64,000 nucleotides of DNA, taken from Owenweeksia hongkongensis DSM 17368 (GTDB lineage: Bacteria; Bacteroidota; Bacteroidia; Flavobacteriales; Schleiferiaceae). Shown here one piece after another: positions 1-8,931 of the stretch (positions are counted from its first letter, which is position 1; the number at the start of each line of letters is the position of its first letter). The notes beneath the pieces are model-generated. The model was not told the origin of the DNA. It was given only the letters and a program-made list of their open reading frames with translations, and did not search any database. The stretch is from NCBI RefSeq assembly GCF_000236705.1, contig NC_016599.1, positions 1,860,001 through 1,924,000 of the forward strand, in the 5' to 3' direction. A program made the translations under genes and the position numbers.

Positions 1-286
1 CAAATGCCGACACCCAGCTCACAGACTTTGTTTCGCCTAGTTTTCTATGAATTTTCATGGCTTTCAGATGAGCTTTCCGATTTCTAAACTCCAACATCTG
101 CTCTTTACTTTCCCAGCAAGTTAAGGTGTAATAGGTTCTTAATTTCTTGTTCCAAACTTTAGCACTTAATAGTCCATGAGTTTTTTTAGATTGTATCGTC
201 ACCATCATTCCATGCCACTGAAATAAGGGCCACATCCACCACCATTTTATTGTAAAAGTGGTGAAGCTGTAATATTTTGCTTCCAT
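1..286 (-). CDS. Partial DUF3291/ABM-like protein (C-terminus missing)
   Basis: An open frame starts at an ATG at 286 and runs off the left edge after 95 codons with no stop. The product begins MEAKYYSFTTFTIKWWW and is rich in Trp, with a TLTCWES segment followed by a helix. This resembles dimeric alpha-beta barrel proteins of the antibiotic-biosynthesis-monooxygenase/DUF3291 type, in which a T-x-W-E/D-S stretch precedes a residue-rich helix. That assignment is from pattern memory and is tentative. The start lies 12 bases from the stop of the TonB receptor gene on the same strand, so the two are probably co-transcribed. No function can be claimed. Confidence 0.6.
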   Translation of the reverse strand, partial: MEAKYYSFTTFTIKWWWMWPLFQWHGMMVTIQSKKTHGLLSAKVWNKKLRTYYTLTCWESKEQMLEFRNRKAHLKAMKIHRKLGETKSVSWVSAF

Positions 287-298
287 TATTTAATGCAA

Positions 299-2680
299 TT
301 AAAAAGTGATTCGATACAGCACCATCGGGAAAATACCGAGCTGATAAGTGGTTTCAACTTCTTGGGTAGACTTATTATAATCCACGCCAAACGGATTTTG
401 ACTATTAGTTACATTTTGAATGTCCAAAGCCAATTCCTGAGTTACTTTTTTTCCTGAAACTTTATATCCTATTCTTATATCGGCACGAAAGTAAGGGTCG
501 AATTGTGCTCCGTAGGCATCATCTTTTGCGTATACAGCTTCTCCATCAATGATGGATTGTTGTAAATCTATTGGCGTGTATCGCTGCCCTCCTGCATAGG
601 TTACTTTTCCATCAAGTGTAATGGTCTTTCTATTTTCCGAATTCTGCTTTTTCTTGCCAAGTACAAACTCTTTCCCCCCAAGGAGATTAGCTACATAATT
701 TCCATTAAAAGCAGTGTTTCGCCACACCTCATCACTTCCTTGATATTGACTTTGGTATAGAGAAATCGTACTAAGGAAGTAAAAGCCTTTATCCATAAAT
801 TTCTCTAAAGTGAGGTCTAATCCATAGTTGCAACCTGCACCACCATTCTCTACAGAATCTGGTGCATAAAAGTCAAAACCACCAGCATTTAGGCTTGAAA
901 AAGAGCTTGGCATCTGAGTAACCACAGCATCATACAAATGCTGATAATATGCTTCAGCCTTAAAGTGTAGACGGTTTTTCATCATCAAATCATAACCCAA
1001 CACAAAGTGATGGCTCTTGGTAAAGTCTAAATTCTCATTAGGTGAAATATAGCTTCCATCAGGCAGCCTTAGTTTTTCATATAAAATAACTACAGGTACG
1101 GCCTGACTATGCTTACCATACCCCAGATTGATGCTTTGCTTTTGCGTAAGCTGATAGCTCATCCCAAAACGTGGTTCTATAGAATAATTTCCATTGGAAG
1201 CCAGCACCATGGCGTGAAGCCCTGTGTTCATTTCCCACTTATCAGTAATGCGATATTGCCAGTTTACGTAAGGTTGATAGAGCCAATCGGATGAATTTTG
1301 GTCACGAAGGGTTCGGAAAGCATTCAGGTCAGAATCATAAGTACTATCACCTAGATTGTAATTTTTGTAGGTAACATAAGCTCCGGCTCTCAGTACATGG
1401 TGAACATTAAACTTTTTGTTGACAAAACCACTAAACTGCAAATCATCCTCCTGAAAGGATTGGCGGTAAGTTGGGGTTAGCTTGTCCCGGTCAGTATTAA
1501 GAGTGTCCACTTTTACATCATTACCCATGCTGGACAGAGCCACGGAAAACTTGGAGTACAAATCCTTATTGAAAAAATACTGATGTGAAGCGCCAATTAC
1601 ACCAGTGTAAGTGTCATTATATAAATCTTCACCATCACTATAAAAACCACCATCTTCACCCTCCTCGTTCTCACTTTCCAAAAACTCTATCGAACTGATT
1701 CCGCCCAAGGCAAACACATCAATTGTTCCGCGCTTGCTGCTGGGAAAGTGGAGTTTAATATTTAAATCCTGATATTTTGGAACAGCAGTCCCAGTTCCAA
1801 AATCTAAGCCAATTGCCGACATCAAACCAAGTGTAGAATATCTATAATTCACTAAATAGGAAAACCTATTCTCGCGACTAATTGGCCCTTCAGCACCAAG
1901 CTCAAAACCATTAAAACCAACCTGTCCTAAAAACTCATGGTTTTCATAGTTTCCATTGCGCATGCTCAAGTCAAAAACCCCGGAAAGTCCATCGCCATAT
2001 TCGCTGGGAAAGGCTCCCGTTATAAAATCAGAGTTGGCTAGCACATTATTATTGAGCATACTTACAGGGCCACCGGTAGCACCCAATCCACCAAAATGAT
2101 TGGGGTTGGGAATATCCATCCCTTCTAATCTCCAAATTAAACCGATAGGCGAATTTCCTCTTATTACAATATCATTATTAGCATCATTGGTGCGTTGCAC
2201 ACCGGCAAAATTGCTCGCCATTCGCGATACATCCTGCACCGAACCCGCAAAACGCATGGTTTCCTCTACCGTAAAACTTCGTCCTGAAACATTAACTCTC
2301 TCGTTTATCACCCTGTCCTCCTCATTATCTGCTTTCACAACCACCTCGTCCAATTGCTCTGTACTTTCGAGCATTGCCACATTTTGCACCAACTCTTTTG
2401 AGCTTGAAAGCTCTATACTTTGCAAAACAACCGGTTGGTATCCTATAAAACTAAATGATAGCGTGATGCGCTGCACAGGTACATTTTCAATTTGGTAATA
2501 TCCATTTTCGTCTGTTGTTGTGCCTATTCGCGGTTCTGTTAAAGTCACCACATTTACTCCGGGAAGGGGAACTTCACTCTGCTTGTCAACCACTCTGCCA
2601 CGAATAGTTTGGGTAAGATTTTGAGAAAAAGCCGAGACTGAAGTCAATAAAATTAAGGTTAGTAAAATATTGGTTTTCAT
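299..2680 (-). CDS. TonB-dependent outer-membrane receptor with carboxypeptidase-regulatory-like domain
   Basis: The 793-residue product should take up a ligand across the outer membrane using TonB energy; the ligand is unknown. A signal peptide (MKTNILLTLILLTSVSAFSQ) is followed by a CarboxypepD_reg-like domain at about 25-115 (IRGRVVDKQSEVPLPGVNVV, TTDENGYYQIENVP). A plug domain follows at about 130-250 (VQDVSRMASNFAGVQ, DIVIRGNSPIG), then a beta-barrel to the C-terminus ending in an aromatic strand (VLYRITF). No SusD-like partner is adjacent, so this is a single receptor rather than a SusCD pair. It is divergent from the OmpR-type regulator gene; the direct repeat in that intergenic region is about 200 bases upstream of this start, so shared control is possible but unproven. 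Confidence 0.9.
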   Translation of the reverse strand: MKTNILLTLILLTSVSAFSQNLTQTIRGRVVDKQSEVPLPGVNVVTLTEPRIGTTTDENGYYQIENVPVQRITLSFSFIGYQPVVLQSIELSSSKELVQNVAMLESTEQLDEVVVKADNEEDRVINERVNVSGRSFTVEETMRFAGSVQDVSRMASNFAGVQRTNDANNDIVIRGNSPIGLIWRLEGMDIPNPNHFGGLGATGGPVSMLNNNVLANSDFITGAFPSEYGDGLSGVFDLSMRNGNYENHEFLGQVGFNGFELGAEGPISRENRFSYLVNYRYSTLGLMSAIGLDFGTGTAVPKYQDLNIKLHFPSSKRGTIDVFALGGISSIEFLESENEEGEDGGFYSDGEDLYNDTYTGVIGASHQYFFNKDLYSKFSVALSSMGNDVKVDTLNTDRDKLTPTYRQSFQEDDLQFSGFVNKKFNVHHVLRAGAYVTYKNYNLGDSTYDSDLNAFRTLRDQNSSDWLYQPYVNWQYRITDKWEMNTGLHAMVLASNGNYSIEPRFGMSYQLTQKQSINLGYGKHSQAVPVVILYEKLRLPDGSYISPNENLDFTKSHHFVLGYDLMMKNRLHFKAEAYYQHLYDAVVTQMPSSFSSLNAGGFDFYAPDSVENGGAGCNYGLDLTLEKFMDKGFYFLSTISLYQSQYQGSDEVWRNTAFNGNYVANLLGGKEFVLGKKKQNSENRKTITLDGKVTYAGGQRYTPIDLQQSIIDGEAVYAKDDAYGAQFDPYFRADIRIGYKVSGKKVTQELALDIQNVTNSQNPFGVDYNKSTQEVETTYQLGIFPMVLYRITF

Positions 2681-2878
2681 AATTTAAGGTTTGGAGTATT
2701 TTACCGTAAAGGGAAATTACTCTATTTATTATGACCCAAAATTGCAAGATGTGGTTGCCTGCCACAATAAAAATGGAGTGAACGGGAGAAATGCAGGAAT
2801 GAACAGGAAATTAATCTATTAAAATCTCTAATATTGATGAGGTTGTGTCTTATACGCGACCCTTTGTAAGTCTCGCCC

Positions 2879-2900
2879 GTGATACTTTCGTGATACATTG
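2879..2900 (+). promoter_or_regulatory. OmpR-type direct repeat upstream of response regulator
   Basis: Two adjacent 11-bp units, GTGATACTTTC and GTGATACATTG, sit end to end, with the second ending 32 bases before the regulator start. Tandem repeats with one-helical-turn spacing are the usual binding site of OmpR/PhoB winged-helix regulators. The same arrangement occurs at 5819-5840. Autoregulation by the adjacent regulator is an inference. Confidence 0.55.
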
Positions 2901-2932
2901 ACCTTAATTTCACCATCGGTAAAGCCTACCTT

Positions 2933-3634
2933 ATGAAAAGAGTATTAGTAATAGAAGACGACCCAGACATCATCGAGCTGATAAGCCTCCACCTTACCGA
3001 TTTAAACTGTGCTGTAGAAAAGCAGATGAACGGATTAGAAGGTTTTAATGCAGCCCAAGCTTCTTCTTTTGACCTTATCATTTTAGACCTGATGCTTCCG
3101 GGTATGGATGGAATTGCGATTTGTCAAAAACTTAGGGCACTGGACAATTTCACTCCTATACTTATGCTTACCGCAAAAGCTGAAGAATTTGACAAAGTAT
3201 TGGGTTTAGAATCAGGTGCCGATGATTACCTCACAAAGCCCTTTGGAATTAGGGAGTTTATAGCTAGGGTAAAAGCTATTCTGCGCAGGCAGGAAATTCA
3301 TCAAGGGCAATCGGAAGAAAAACAAGTCTCAGAAATCAAACGCGGCAATCTTTATATTAATAGGAATAATCGAAAGGTAACTTTAGAAGGAAACCGAGTA
3401 GAACTCACCCCTAAGGAATTTGACCTCCTCTGCCTGATGGCCGAGAATCCGGGAAGAAGTTTTGACCGCGACCAACTGCTTTCTTCAGTTTGGGGTTATG
3501 AATTTAATGGATACGAACACACAGTAAATTCACACATCAATAGGCTTAGGTCTAAAATTGAAGGAGACCTTTCCAAACCGCAATACATACTCACCACCTG
3601 GGGTGTAGGCTACCGCTTTAATGATGAAATATAA
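2933..3634 (+). CDS. OmpR/PhoB-family response regulator
   Basis: A 233-residue two-domain regulator. The receiver domain (1-120) has the acidic pocket (IEDD at 7-10), the phospho-acceptor Asp52 in LDLMLPGMDG, and Lys in LTKPFG. The C-terminal winged-helix domain (about 135-232) has the family signature ELTPKEFDLLCLMAENPG, the recognition-helix region HTVNSHINRLRSKIE, and a final GVGYRF hairpin. The histidine kinase gene starts 5 bases after the stop, so this is one operon and a cognate pair. The direct repeat in its promoter region suggests autoregulation. The signal is unknown. Confidence 0.95.
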   Translation: MKRVLVIEDDPDIIELISLHLTDLNCAVEKQMNGLEGFNAAQASSFDLIILDLMLPGMDGIAICQKLRALDNFTPILMLTAKAEEFDKVLGLESGADDYLTKPFGIREFIARVKAILRRQEIHQGQSEEKQVSEIKRGNLYINRNNRKVTLEGNRVELTPKEFDLLCLMAENPGRSFDRDQLLSSVWGYEFNGYEHTVNSHINRLRSKIEGDLSKPQYILTTWGVGYRFNDEI

Positions 3635-3639
3635 AGGCT

Positions 3640-5106
3640 ATGAAAAAATCAAGTTTTAGAAAAAGCCTTTTGTGGAGGCTATCTGGCGCACTTTTGCTGT
3701 TGCTCATTTTTTTGGGAATTGCCTATGTTTCTATTACCACCTACTCTGCTCGTAAATATTACCAAGAGACCACGCAAAAGTTAAATGCTCACGTTGCGGA
3801 GCATATGTTATTAGAAGTAAATCCTTTTGTGAATGGGGAAGTAAATGCTGAGGCAGTGGGTAAAATAATGCACTCCATGATGGCAGTAAACCCTTCTCTG
3901 GAAGTTTACTTATTAGACCCTCAGGGAAACATCCTGAAATATGTAGTACTGGATAAAAAAGTACGCCTAAAAAACCTAAAACTTGAGCCTGTAAAACAAT
4001 TTTTAGCAGATAGCGGAAAAACATTTGTGCTTGGAGATGATCCAAGAAATCCAGGAGAGGAAACAATTTTTTCGGCCACAGAAGTTCGAAACGAAAATGG
4101 CCAACTGCAAGGTTACGTATACATGGTGCTGGCCAGCGAAGAATATGAAAACATAGCCGGAGCACTTTCTACCAGCTACTTTATGAAGTTGGGCGCTCAA
4201 ACTTTTGCCATCACTCTTGTAGCAGCGTTTGCCTTAGGTATTTTTCTAATCGCTCTCCTTACCAGAAATCTCCGTTCGGTTATCACTACGGTAAAACGAT
4301 TTGAAGAAGGAGATTATTATGCTCGCATACCTGTAAAGAATAGTGGTGAACTAGCTGATCTTTCGCACACCTTTAACCATATGGCTGACACTATTCTTAA
4401 AAATATTGAAGACCTAAAAGAAGTAGATGAGCTAAGACGTGAACTAATTGCTAATGTTTCGCATGACCTGCGCAGCCCCATGTCTGTAATACAAGGCTAC
4501 ATTGAAACGATGATGATAAAAGGCGACAACCTTAGTGATGAAGACCGAAGAAAATATCTTGAAATCATTTTTAAAAGCAGTGAAAAACTAAACCTTCTGG
4601 TAGCCGACCTTTTTGAACTAAGTAAATTGGAAGCCCGACAAGTTCAGCTTCAAAAGGAGCGTTTTAACATGAACGAACTTTTGCAGGACACTGCCAAACA
4701 ATTTCAGCTTAAAGCAAAAGAGAAAAACATAAAGCTGCATACGGAGCTAAGCCATGAATCTCTGATTAAAGCAGATATTGGAATGATGCAGCGTGTTATC
4801 CAAAATCTGATGGACAACGCCTTAAAATACACTCCTGAGGATGGTGAGATAACGGTGAAATCTGTCCTAATCAATGAGCGCCTTGAAGTAAGTATTACCA
4901 ACAGTGGAAAAGGCATTCCTGAAGACCAGTTGCCTCATATTTTTGACCGTTACTTTATGTTGGACAAAGACAAACACGGCATTGATGGCACAGGCTTAGG
5001 ACTGGCCATAGTGAAGAAAATTGTAGACATTCATGATGCTGACATTAGTGTAAATAGCATCGAAAATGGGAGCACTTCATTTACCGTTGTGATGCCTGCG
5101 GCTTAA
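3640..5106 (+). CDS. Membrane sensor histidine kinase (HAMP, HisKA, HATPase_c)
   Basis: A 488-residue inner-membrane kinase, partner of the preceding regulator. One membrane helix lies at about 10-32. A periplasmic sensor region of about 150 residues follows (single-Cache or PAS-like shape; no recognised ligand motif), then a second helix at about 183-208 and a HAMP linker. The HisKA box NVSHDLRSP carries the phospho-accepting His275. The ATPase domain has the N box (NLMDNALKYT), a G1 box (NSGKGIPED) and a G2 box (GTGLGLAIVKKI). It looks like an intact orthodox kinase. It converges on the TlpA-like gene with only 8 bases between stops. Confidence 0.95.
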   Translation: MKKSSFRKSLLWRLSGALLLLLIFLGIAYVSITTYSARKYYQETTQKLNAHVAEHMLLEVNPFVNGEVNAEAVGKIMHSMMAVNPSLEVYLLDPQGNILKYVVLDKKVRLKNLKLEPVKQFLADSGKTFVLGDDPRNPGEETIFSATEVRNENGQLQGYVYMVLASEEYENIAGALSTSYFMKLGAQTFAITLVAAFALGIFLIALLTRNLRSVITTVKRFEEGDYYARIPVKNSGELADLSHTFNHMADTILKNIEDLKEVDELRRELIANVSHDLRSPMSVIQGYIETMMIKGDNLSDEDRRKYLEIIFKSSEKLNLLVADLFELSKLEARQVQLQKERFNMNELLQDTAKQFQLKAKEKNIKLHTELSHESLIKADIGMMQRVIQNLMDNALKYTPEDGEITVKSVLINERLEVSITNSGKGIPEDQLPHIFDRYFMLDKDKHGIDGTGLGLAIVKKIVDIHDADISVNSIENGSTSFTVVMPAA

Positions 5107-5114
5107 ATAACAGA

Positions 5115-5732
5115 CTATTGAAGGTTACCTTCAATTAAGTTTCGATAAAACTCATTCTGCTTTTCCATTTCTACAGAAAATTTCTGATGTTTTACTGTGA
5201 TTCCTCCTGCTTTCCAATAAACAATCCTCCCATTAATTGCTACAAAAGTTGTTGGAAAACCGTCTGTTAAACTCAACCTATTTATTTCATTCCGATCCAT
5301 TGTGTAGTGATGGAAATTAAACGGATTCTGCTCAAAAAAATCAGTAAGGTCTTCAAGGTTTTCAAATGTTATTGCAATAAAATCCACTCTACCCTTATAC
5401 TCCCCGGCCAACTTATTAAACCACGGAATTTCCGCTATACATGGAGGGCACCCTGTAAACCAGAAATTATAAAACACCACTGAGGATAAATTACTTCCAG
5501 CAATTGTATTACCATCTATATCAACGGCCCGTAAAGAAGGAACTAATTTTCCAATATGGCTGGAATCATTCTTTTTAGCTATAAGGGTTTTTAGCCTTTC
5601 CTCTAACTCAAGGCCTGAGTGATCTCCAATAACTTTGTGTTCAAAATTATCTTGACTAGAAGTTTCATTCTGATTGATACATCCCAATGCTATTGAAAAA
5701 ACTGCTGAAAAATATATTATTCGCTTTATCAT
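5115..5732 (-). CDS. TlpA-like thioredoxin-fold lipoprotein
   Basis: A periplasm-facing thiol-disulfide protein of about 205 residues. I prefer the ATG at 5732 over an upstream in-frame start at 5804. From it the protein opens MIKRIIYFSAVFSIALGC, a lipoprotein signal with the lipid-bearing Cys in ALGC. The thioredoxin-fold part (about 55-200) has VVFYNFWFTGCPPCIAEIPW, giving a C-P-P-C active site, and a cis-Pro segment (DGFPTTFVAI). TlpA/ResA proteins reduce periplasmic disulfides, for example in cytochrome c maturation; the substrate here is unknown. It is divergent from the RskA-like lipoprotein gene across a region containing an OmpR-type repeat. Its last codons include the near-perfect palindrome 5118-5134. 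Confidence 0.85.
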   Translation of the reverse strand: MIKRIIYFSAVFSIALGCINQNETSSQDNFEHKVIGDHSGLELEERLKTLIAKKNDSSHIGKLVPSLRAVDIDGNTIAGSNLSSVVFYNFWFTGCPPCIAEIPWFNKLAGEYKGRVDFIAITFENLEDLTDFFEQNPFNFHHYTMDRNEINRLSLTDGFPTTFVAINGRIVYWKAGGITVKHQKFSVEMEKQNEFYRNLIEGNLQ

Positions 5733-5818
5733 ACGTAAATCCTTCCAGAGTAAAATGATTTGATCTAATGTAGAGATTAAAGAAATCACTTCAGTTATCA
5801 CCAAAGGTTTATATCTCT

Positions 5819-5840
5819 GTGATACTTCCGTGATTCTTTA
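5819..5840 (+). promoter_or_regulatory. Second OmpR-type direct repeat
   Basis: The units GTGATACTTCC and GTGATTCTTTA lie head to tail with 11-bp spacing, 42 bases before the start of the RskA-like lipoprotein gene and 86 bases before the divergent TlpA-like gene. They match the repeat at 2879-2900 in 17 of the first 18 positions (unit 1 plus the first seven bases of unit 2, apart from small changes). A shared regulator is inferred. Confidence 0.55.
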
Positions 5841-5882
5841 CAAAGACATTTGGAATAGTAATAATCAAAAAAATACTACCAA

Positions 5883-6779
5883 ATGAAAAAGTCAGTAATA
5901 TGGGCCATGGCAGCCTTAATGACCACCGCCATCGCTTGTGATAAGGAAGACAATGATGACAACAATTCTTCAACCACCAGCAGTTTAAAAATGAACATTT
6001 CCAACCTTGGAGAACTGGGTGCCGATGAGCGCTATGAAGGATGGATAATTGTAAATGGAAGCCCTATAAGTACCGGTACATTTAGCGTGAGCTCAAGCGG
6101 GGCACCTTCCCAAACTAGTTTTGAAGTAGCAGCTTCTGACCTTGCGGCAGCCACAGATTATGTGCTATCTATTGAGCCATTTCCGGACAATGACCCTGCA
6201 CCCAGTGCAATCAAAATTGCAGGAGGTTCCTTTTCAGGAAACAATGCCGCTGTAAGTGTAAATCACCCAGTAGCTCTCAATGCAGACTTTAACACTGCAT
6301 CAGGAAAATACATTTTGGCAACGCCAACCACCACCGATATGAGCGATGAAAATAGTGGGATTTGGTTCCTGGACATCAGCAGTGGCTCACCAATGACCGG
6401 ACTAAACCTACCAGAATTACCCACGGGCTGGGTGTATGAAGGTTGGGTTGTTTTGCATGGCGAACCTATTACGACAGGAAGATTTACAGATGTAGACATG
6501 GCTGATATGGCTGCCCCCTTTAGCGGAAGCGATGCTTCGGGACCTCCCTTTCCTGGTGAAGATTTTGTAACCAATGCTCCTAGCCCACATACTTTCCCAA
6601 CAGATATAAGTGGCGCTACAGCGGTTATTTCTATTGAGCCCGAGCCCGACAACTCCCCAACGCCATTTGTTTTTAAACCCTTGGTGAATATGATTAGTTC
6701 CTCAGCCATGGACCACGTTACTTATGATCTCAACAATCAAGTAAGCAGCAATTTCCCGATGGGTACGGTAACAAAATAA
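5883..6779 (+). CDS. Lipoprotein with two RskA-C-like domains
   Basis: A 298-residue predicted lipoprotein (signal ending TTAIAC, followed by an acidic Asp/Asn/Ser linker). The rest is two copies of one domain. The first (about 35-130) has YEGWIIVNGSPISTGTF and SIEPFPDNDPAPS; the second (about 165-285) has YEGWVVLHGEPITTGRF and SIEPEPDNSPTPF. The pattern resembles the C-terminal domain of anti-sigma-K factor RskA. No transmembrane helix or cytoplasmic sigma-binding part exists here, so an anti-sigma role is not supported. It is preceded by an OmpR-type repeat and followed by a clear terminator, so it is probably a single-gene unit controlled by the nearby two-component system. Confidence 0.75.
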   Translation: MKKSVIWAMAALMTTAIACDKEDNDDNNSSTTSSLKMNISNLGELGADERYEGWIIVNGSPISTGTFSVSSSGAPSQTSFEVAASDLAAATDYVLSIEPFPDNDPAPSAIKIAGGSFSGNNAAVSVNHPVALNADFNTASGKYILATPTTTDMSDENSGIWFLDISSGSPMTGLNLPELPTGWVYEGWVVLHGEPITTGRFTDVDMADMAAPFSGSDASGPPFPGEDFVTNAPSPHTFPTDISGATAVISIEPEPDNSPTPFVFKPLVNMISSSAMDHVTYDLNNQVSSNFPMGTVTK

Positions 6780-6806
6780 TGTAGTTTGTTTTTGTTGGTT
6801 AATTCG

Positions 6807-6841
6807 AAAGCCGCTTTGCCTAAGGGTAGGGTGGCTTTTTT
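6807..6841 (+). terminator. Rho-independent terminator after RskA-like gene
   Basis: An outer stem AAAGCC/GGCTTT, closing on a pyrimidine/purine-rich inner part, runs directly into a T tract, 28 bases after the stop codon. Confidence 0.75.
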
Positions 6842-6905
6842 AGTATAGAATAAGCAAGCCGATTACTAAGGTGAGCACAGATTTTTTAAAACCTTAAAGC
6901 CTCCA

Positions 6906-7814
6906 CTATTTTTCTAAATGAAACCTATAAATCAGCCGAGCTCGATACACTAGGCCGTCTTTAAAATCAGGGTTTAGCTGCTTTCGGTTGTCACCAAATT
7001 TAAAAGCCGACAAGCCCCATGTTATGTTGTCATCCCTATCATACACCCGATAATTTCTACCAATGGAGTAACCCACTTTGGTTTGAAGAATGATGCTTTT
7101 GCCTAAATCAAATTGCAAGTATCCATATACTTCGTTTGTAGATTTAGTCAAGTAGTTATCTGGGTTTCCTTGAAAGGGTTCATTGAGATAATAAGTTCTT
7201 ACAAAGGAAGCAAAGCTTACTCCTGTTCTTACCCGTTCAAGTATTTTATAATTGATATCTGCTGATATCGGTAAACTTGCATTTATTTCCAGCTTTTCGT
7301 TTGGACTTAAATAATACAAACCGAGAATCGGGACAAAGAAGGGTCCGAACAATTCAGAATTATAGTAAAGTCCAACTTTATAATTTAGGTTTTTCCGCTT
7401 TTCATATTTCAACAAAGCAATTGCCCCAAGCTGAAAATCATTAGCGTCAATACTTTTAAAATCTGAAGCCAATTTGGGCAACAACAAGTAAGTTCCACTC
7501 CACTTTTCGCTATGCTTTATATTCATCCCAAGCTTTAGCATAGTGGAATACACTGAAGTAAGATTTGGCTCGGCCGGGTTTACCTTGGTAGAAATAGATT
7601 CAGCATAAAACCCCGTAAGGAAAGCATTGCCATTTTTCAATTCTACGGGAAGGGTCACGTCCATACCATATTCCTGCACTCGCGTTTCTGCCGTGGTGCT
7701 ATCAAATTGATTGGCCGGAGTATTAGCATAAAAAAACTTGGCTAAATCCACATAATCTTGGGCCGAGCAAACAGAACAGAGAACAAGGAATATTAGCGTT
7801 AAGCTTGATTTCAT
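6906..7814 (-). CDS. Outer-membrane beta-barrel protein, DUF6268-like
   Basis: A 302-residue secreted protein with a signal peptide (MKSSLTLIFLVLCSVCSAQ). The remainder consists of alternating amphipathic strands with many aromatic residues (YYNSELFGPF, GLYYLSP, VYGYLQFDLG) and ends in a strand with a terminal basic segment (YRARLIYRFHLEK), as expected for a small outer-membrane barrel. It resembles the DUF6268 group of Bacteroidota proteins, from memory only. No ligand or partner is suggested by context. It is transcribed towards the terminator at 6807-6841. Confidence 0.7.
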   Translation of the reverse strand: MKSSLTLIFLVLCSVCSAQDYVDLAKFFYANTPANQFDSTTAETRVQEYGMDVTLPVELKNGNAFLTGFYAESISTKVNPAEPNLTSVYSTMLKLGMNIKHSEKWSGTYLLLPKLASDFKSIDANDFQLGAIALLKYEKRKNLNYKVGLYYNSELFGPFFVPILGLYYLSPNEKLEINASLPISADINYKILERVRTGVSFASFVRTYYLNEPFQGNPDNYLTKSTNEVYGYLQFDLGKSIILQTKVGYSIGRNYRVYDRDDNITWGLSAFKFGDNRKQLNPDFKDGLVYRARLIYRFHLEK

Positions 7815-7996
7815 AAGCAGTTTTTAGTGAACTAAAGATGCGAAAAACCTCAAAGTGAAATTCACAAAATTCAACATATTGATTTTAAAGTACTGAAAAC
7901 GTGCGTTTTAAAATGTTTTATTCAAACACCCCAATCTCATTCCCCACAAGAGCTCGTAAGTGCTGATGTAAAACAATCAATTTTAATTCAAAAAAT

Positions 7997-8554
7997 ATGA
8001 AAAAGTCAATTTTAATAAAAAGCCTAGGTGCTGCCGCAATATTCTTCTCTTTTGCTACCTCTGGTTTAGCACAAAAGAACCCGATGGTGGGAGGTGCCGA
8101 AATGAGCCCAAAGAAAAACATTATTGAAAATGCCGTAAACTCTGAAGACCACACAACATTGGTAGCTGCTGTAAAGGCTGCAGGACTTGTAGAAACACTT
8201 CAAGGTGAAGGACCATTCACAGTATTTGCCCCTACCAACAAAGCTTTTGAAAAGCTGCCAAAAGGTACCGTAGACAATTTGCTAAAGCCTGAAAACAAAA
8301 AGATGCTTACCTCTGTGCTTACCTACCATGTAGTAGCCGGAAAGTGGGATGCAAAAGGCGTAATGAAAGCCATAAAAGATGGTGGTGGTAAAGCCGAAGT
8401 AAAAACCGTACAAGGTGAAATGTTAAACCTAATGAGCAAGGATGGCAAAGTAATGGTGCAAGACACCAAAGGAAATGTTGCCACCGTGACTATCGCTGAT
8501 GTTTACCAAAGTAATGGAGTAATCCATGTAGTGGACAAGGTGCTTATGCCTTAA
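7997..8554 (+). CDS. Secreted fasciclin (FAS1) domain protein
   Basis: A 185-residue exported protein: signal peptide to about residue 25 (ending SGLAQ), then one FAS1 domain (about 40-185). Diagnostic FAS1 segments are present: the H1 motif GPFTVFAPTNKAFEKLP, the central YHVV, and the C-terminal H2-like NGVIHVVDKVLMP. FAS1 proteins act in adhesion or in binding of extracellular polymers; no enzyme activity is expected. It is flanked by its own terminator and appears monocistronic. Confidence 0.92.
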   Translation: MKKSILIKSLGAAAIFFSFATSGLAQKNPMVGGAEMSPKKNIIENAVNSEDHTTLVAAVKAAGLVETLQGEGPFTVFAPTNKAFEKLPKGTVDNLLKPENKKMLTSVLTYHVVAGKWDAKGVMKAIKDGGGKAEVKTVQGEMLNLMSKDGKVMVQDTKGNVATVTIADVYQSNGVIHVVDKVLMP

Positions 8555-8579
8555 TAACATTCAGCTTAACTAATGTGAG

Positions 8580-8611
8580 AGCGGTGTACCGAAAGGTGCA
8601 TCGCTTTTTTT
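8580..8611 (+). terminator. Terminator after fasciclin gene
   Basis: A hairpin with a GCGGTG...CATCGC-type stem and a GAAA tetraloop inside ACC/GGT is followed by seven T residues, 25 bases after the fasciclin stop. Confidence 0.75.
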
Positions 8612-8637
8612 ATAAAGAATATTAAATGAAAATCAAC

Positions 8638-8931
8638 TTACTTGGCTCTCCAGCTCAGCGGTTCTCTGCTAGAATGGAACACGCTATACACTACAATAGT
8701 GTTTCCGTCAATTTCATAAAATACAGCAAAGGGAAATTTACCTAACCTGACACTCCGAAAAGACTTATATTTTTTCTGAAAAATTCTTGGTTGCTTGCTC
8801 AAAACTTTGAATGTCCTTTCAAGTTCCTTCAGAAAATCTTCACCTAAACCGTCCTTCTTGTCTTCATACCAATTATAAGCATCAACAATTTCAATCGATG
8901 CTTCTCCCCTTACTTTCAGGGAATATTTCAT
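8638..8931 (-). CDS. RelE/ParE-superfamily toxin
   Basis: A 97-residue protein with the ParE/RelE pattern: an N-terminal strand (SLKVRGEASIEIVDAYNWYED), two helices (GLGEDFLKELERTFKVL), then strands with SVRLGKFPFAVFYEID and VYSVFHSSREP. These toxins inhibit gyrase (ParE) or cleave ribosome-bound mRNA (RelE); the sequence alone does not decide which. Its start overlaps the antitoxin stop by four bases (ATGA), typical of translationally coupled toxin-antitoxin pairs. Confidence 0.88.
   Translation of the reverse strand: MKYSLKVRGEASIEIVDAYNWYEDKKDGLGEDFLKELERTFKVLSKQPRIFQKKYKSFRSVRLGKFPFAVFYEIDGNTIVVYSVFHSSREPLSWRAK

Noticed and set aside
2722-2916. Short open frame in the gap between the TonB receptor and the response regulator
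   Set aside because: No motif or start context, and it overlaps the direct-repeat regulatory region.
5118-5134. Near-perfect palindrome TTGAAGGT/ACCTTCAA as a terminator
   Set aside because: It is inside the 3' end of the TlpA-like coding region, has a one-base loop and no T-run on either strand.
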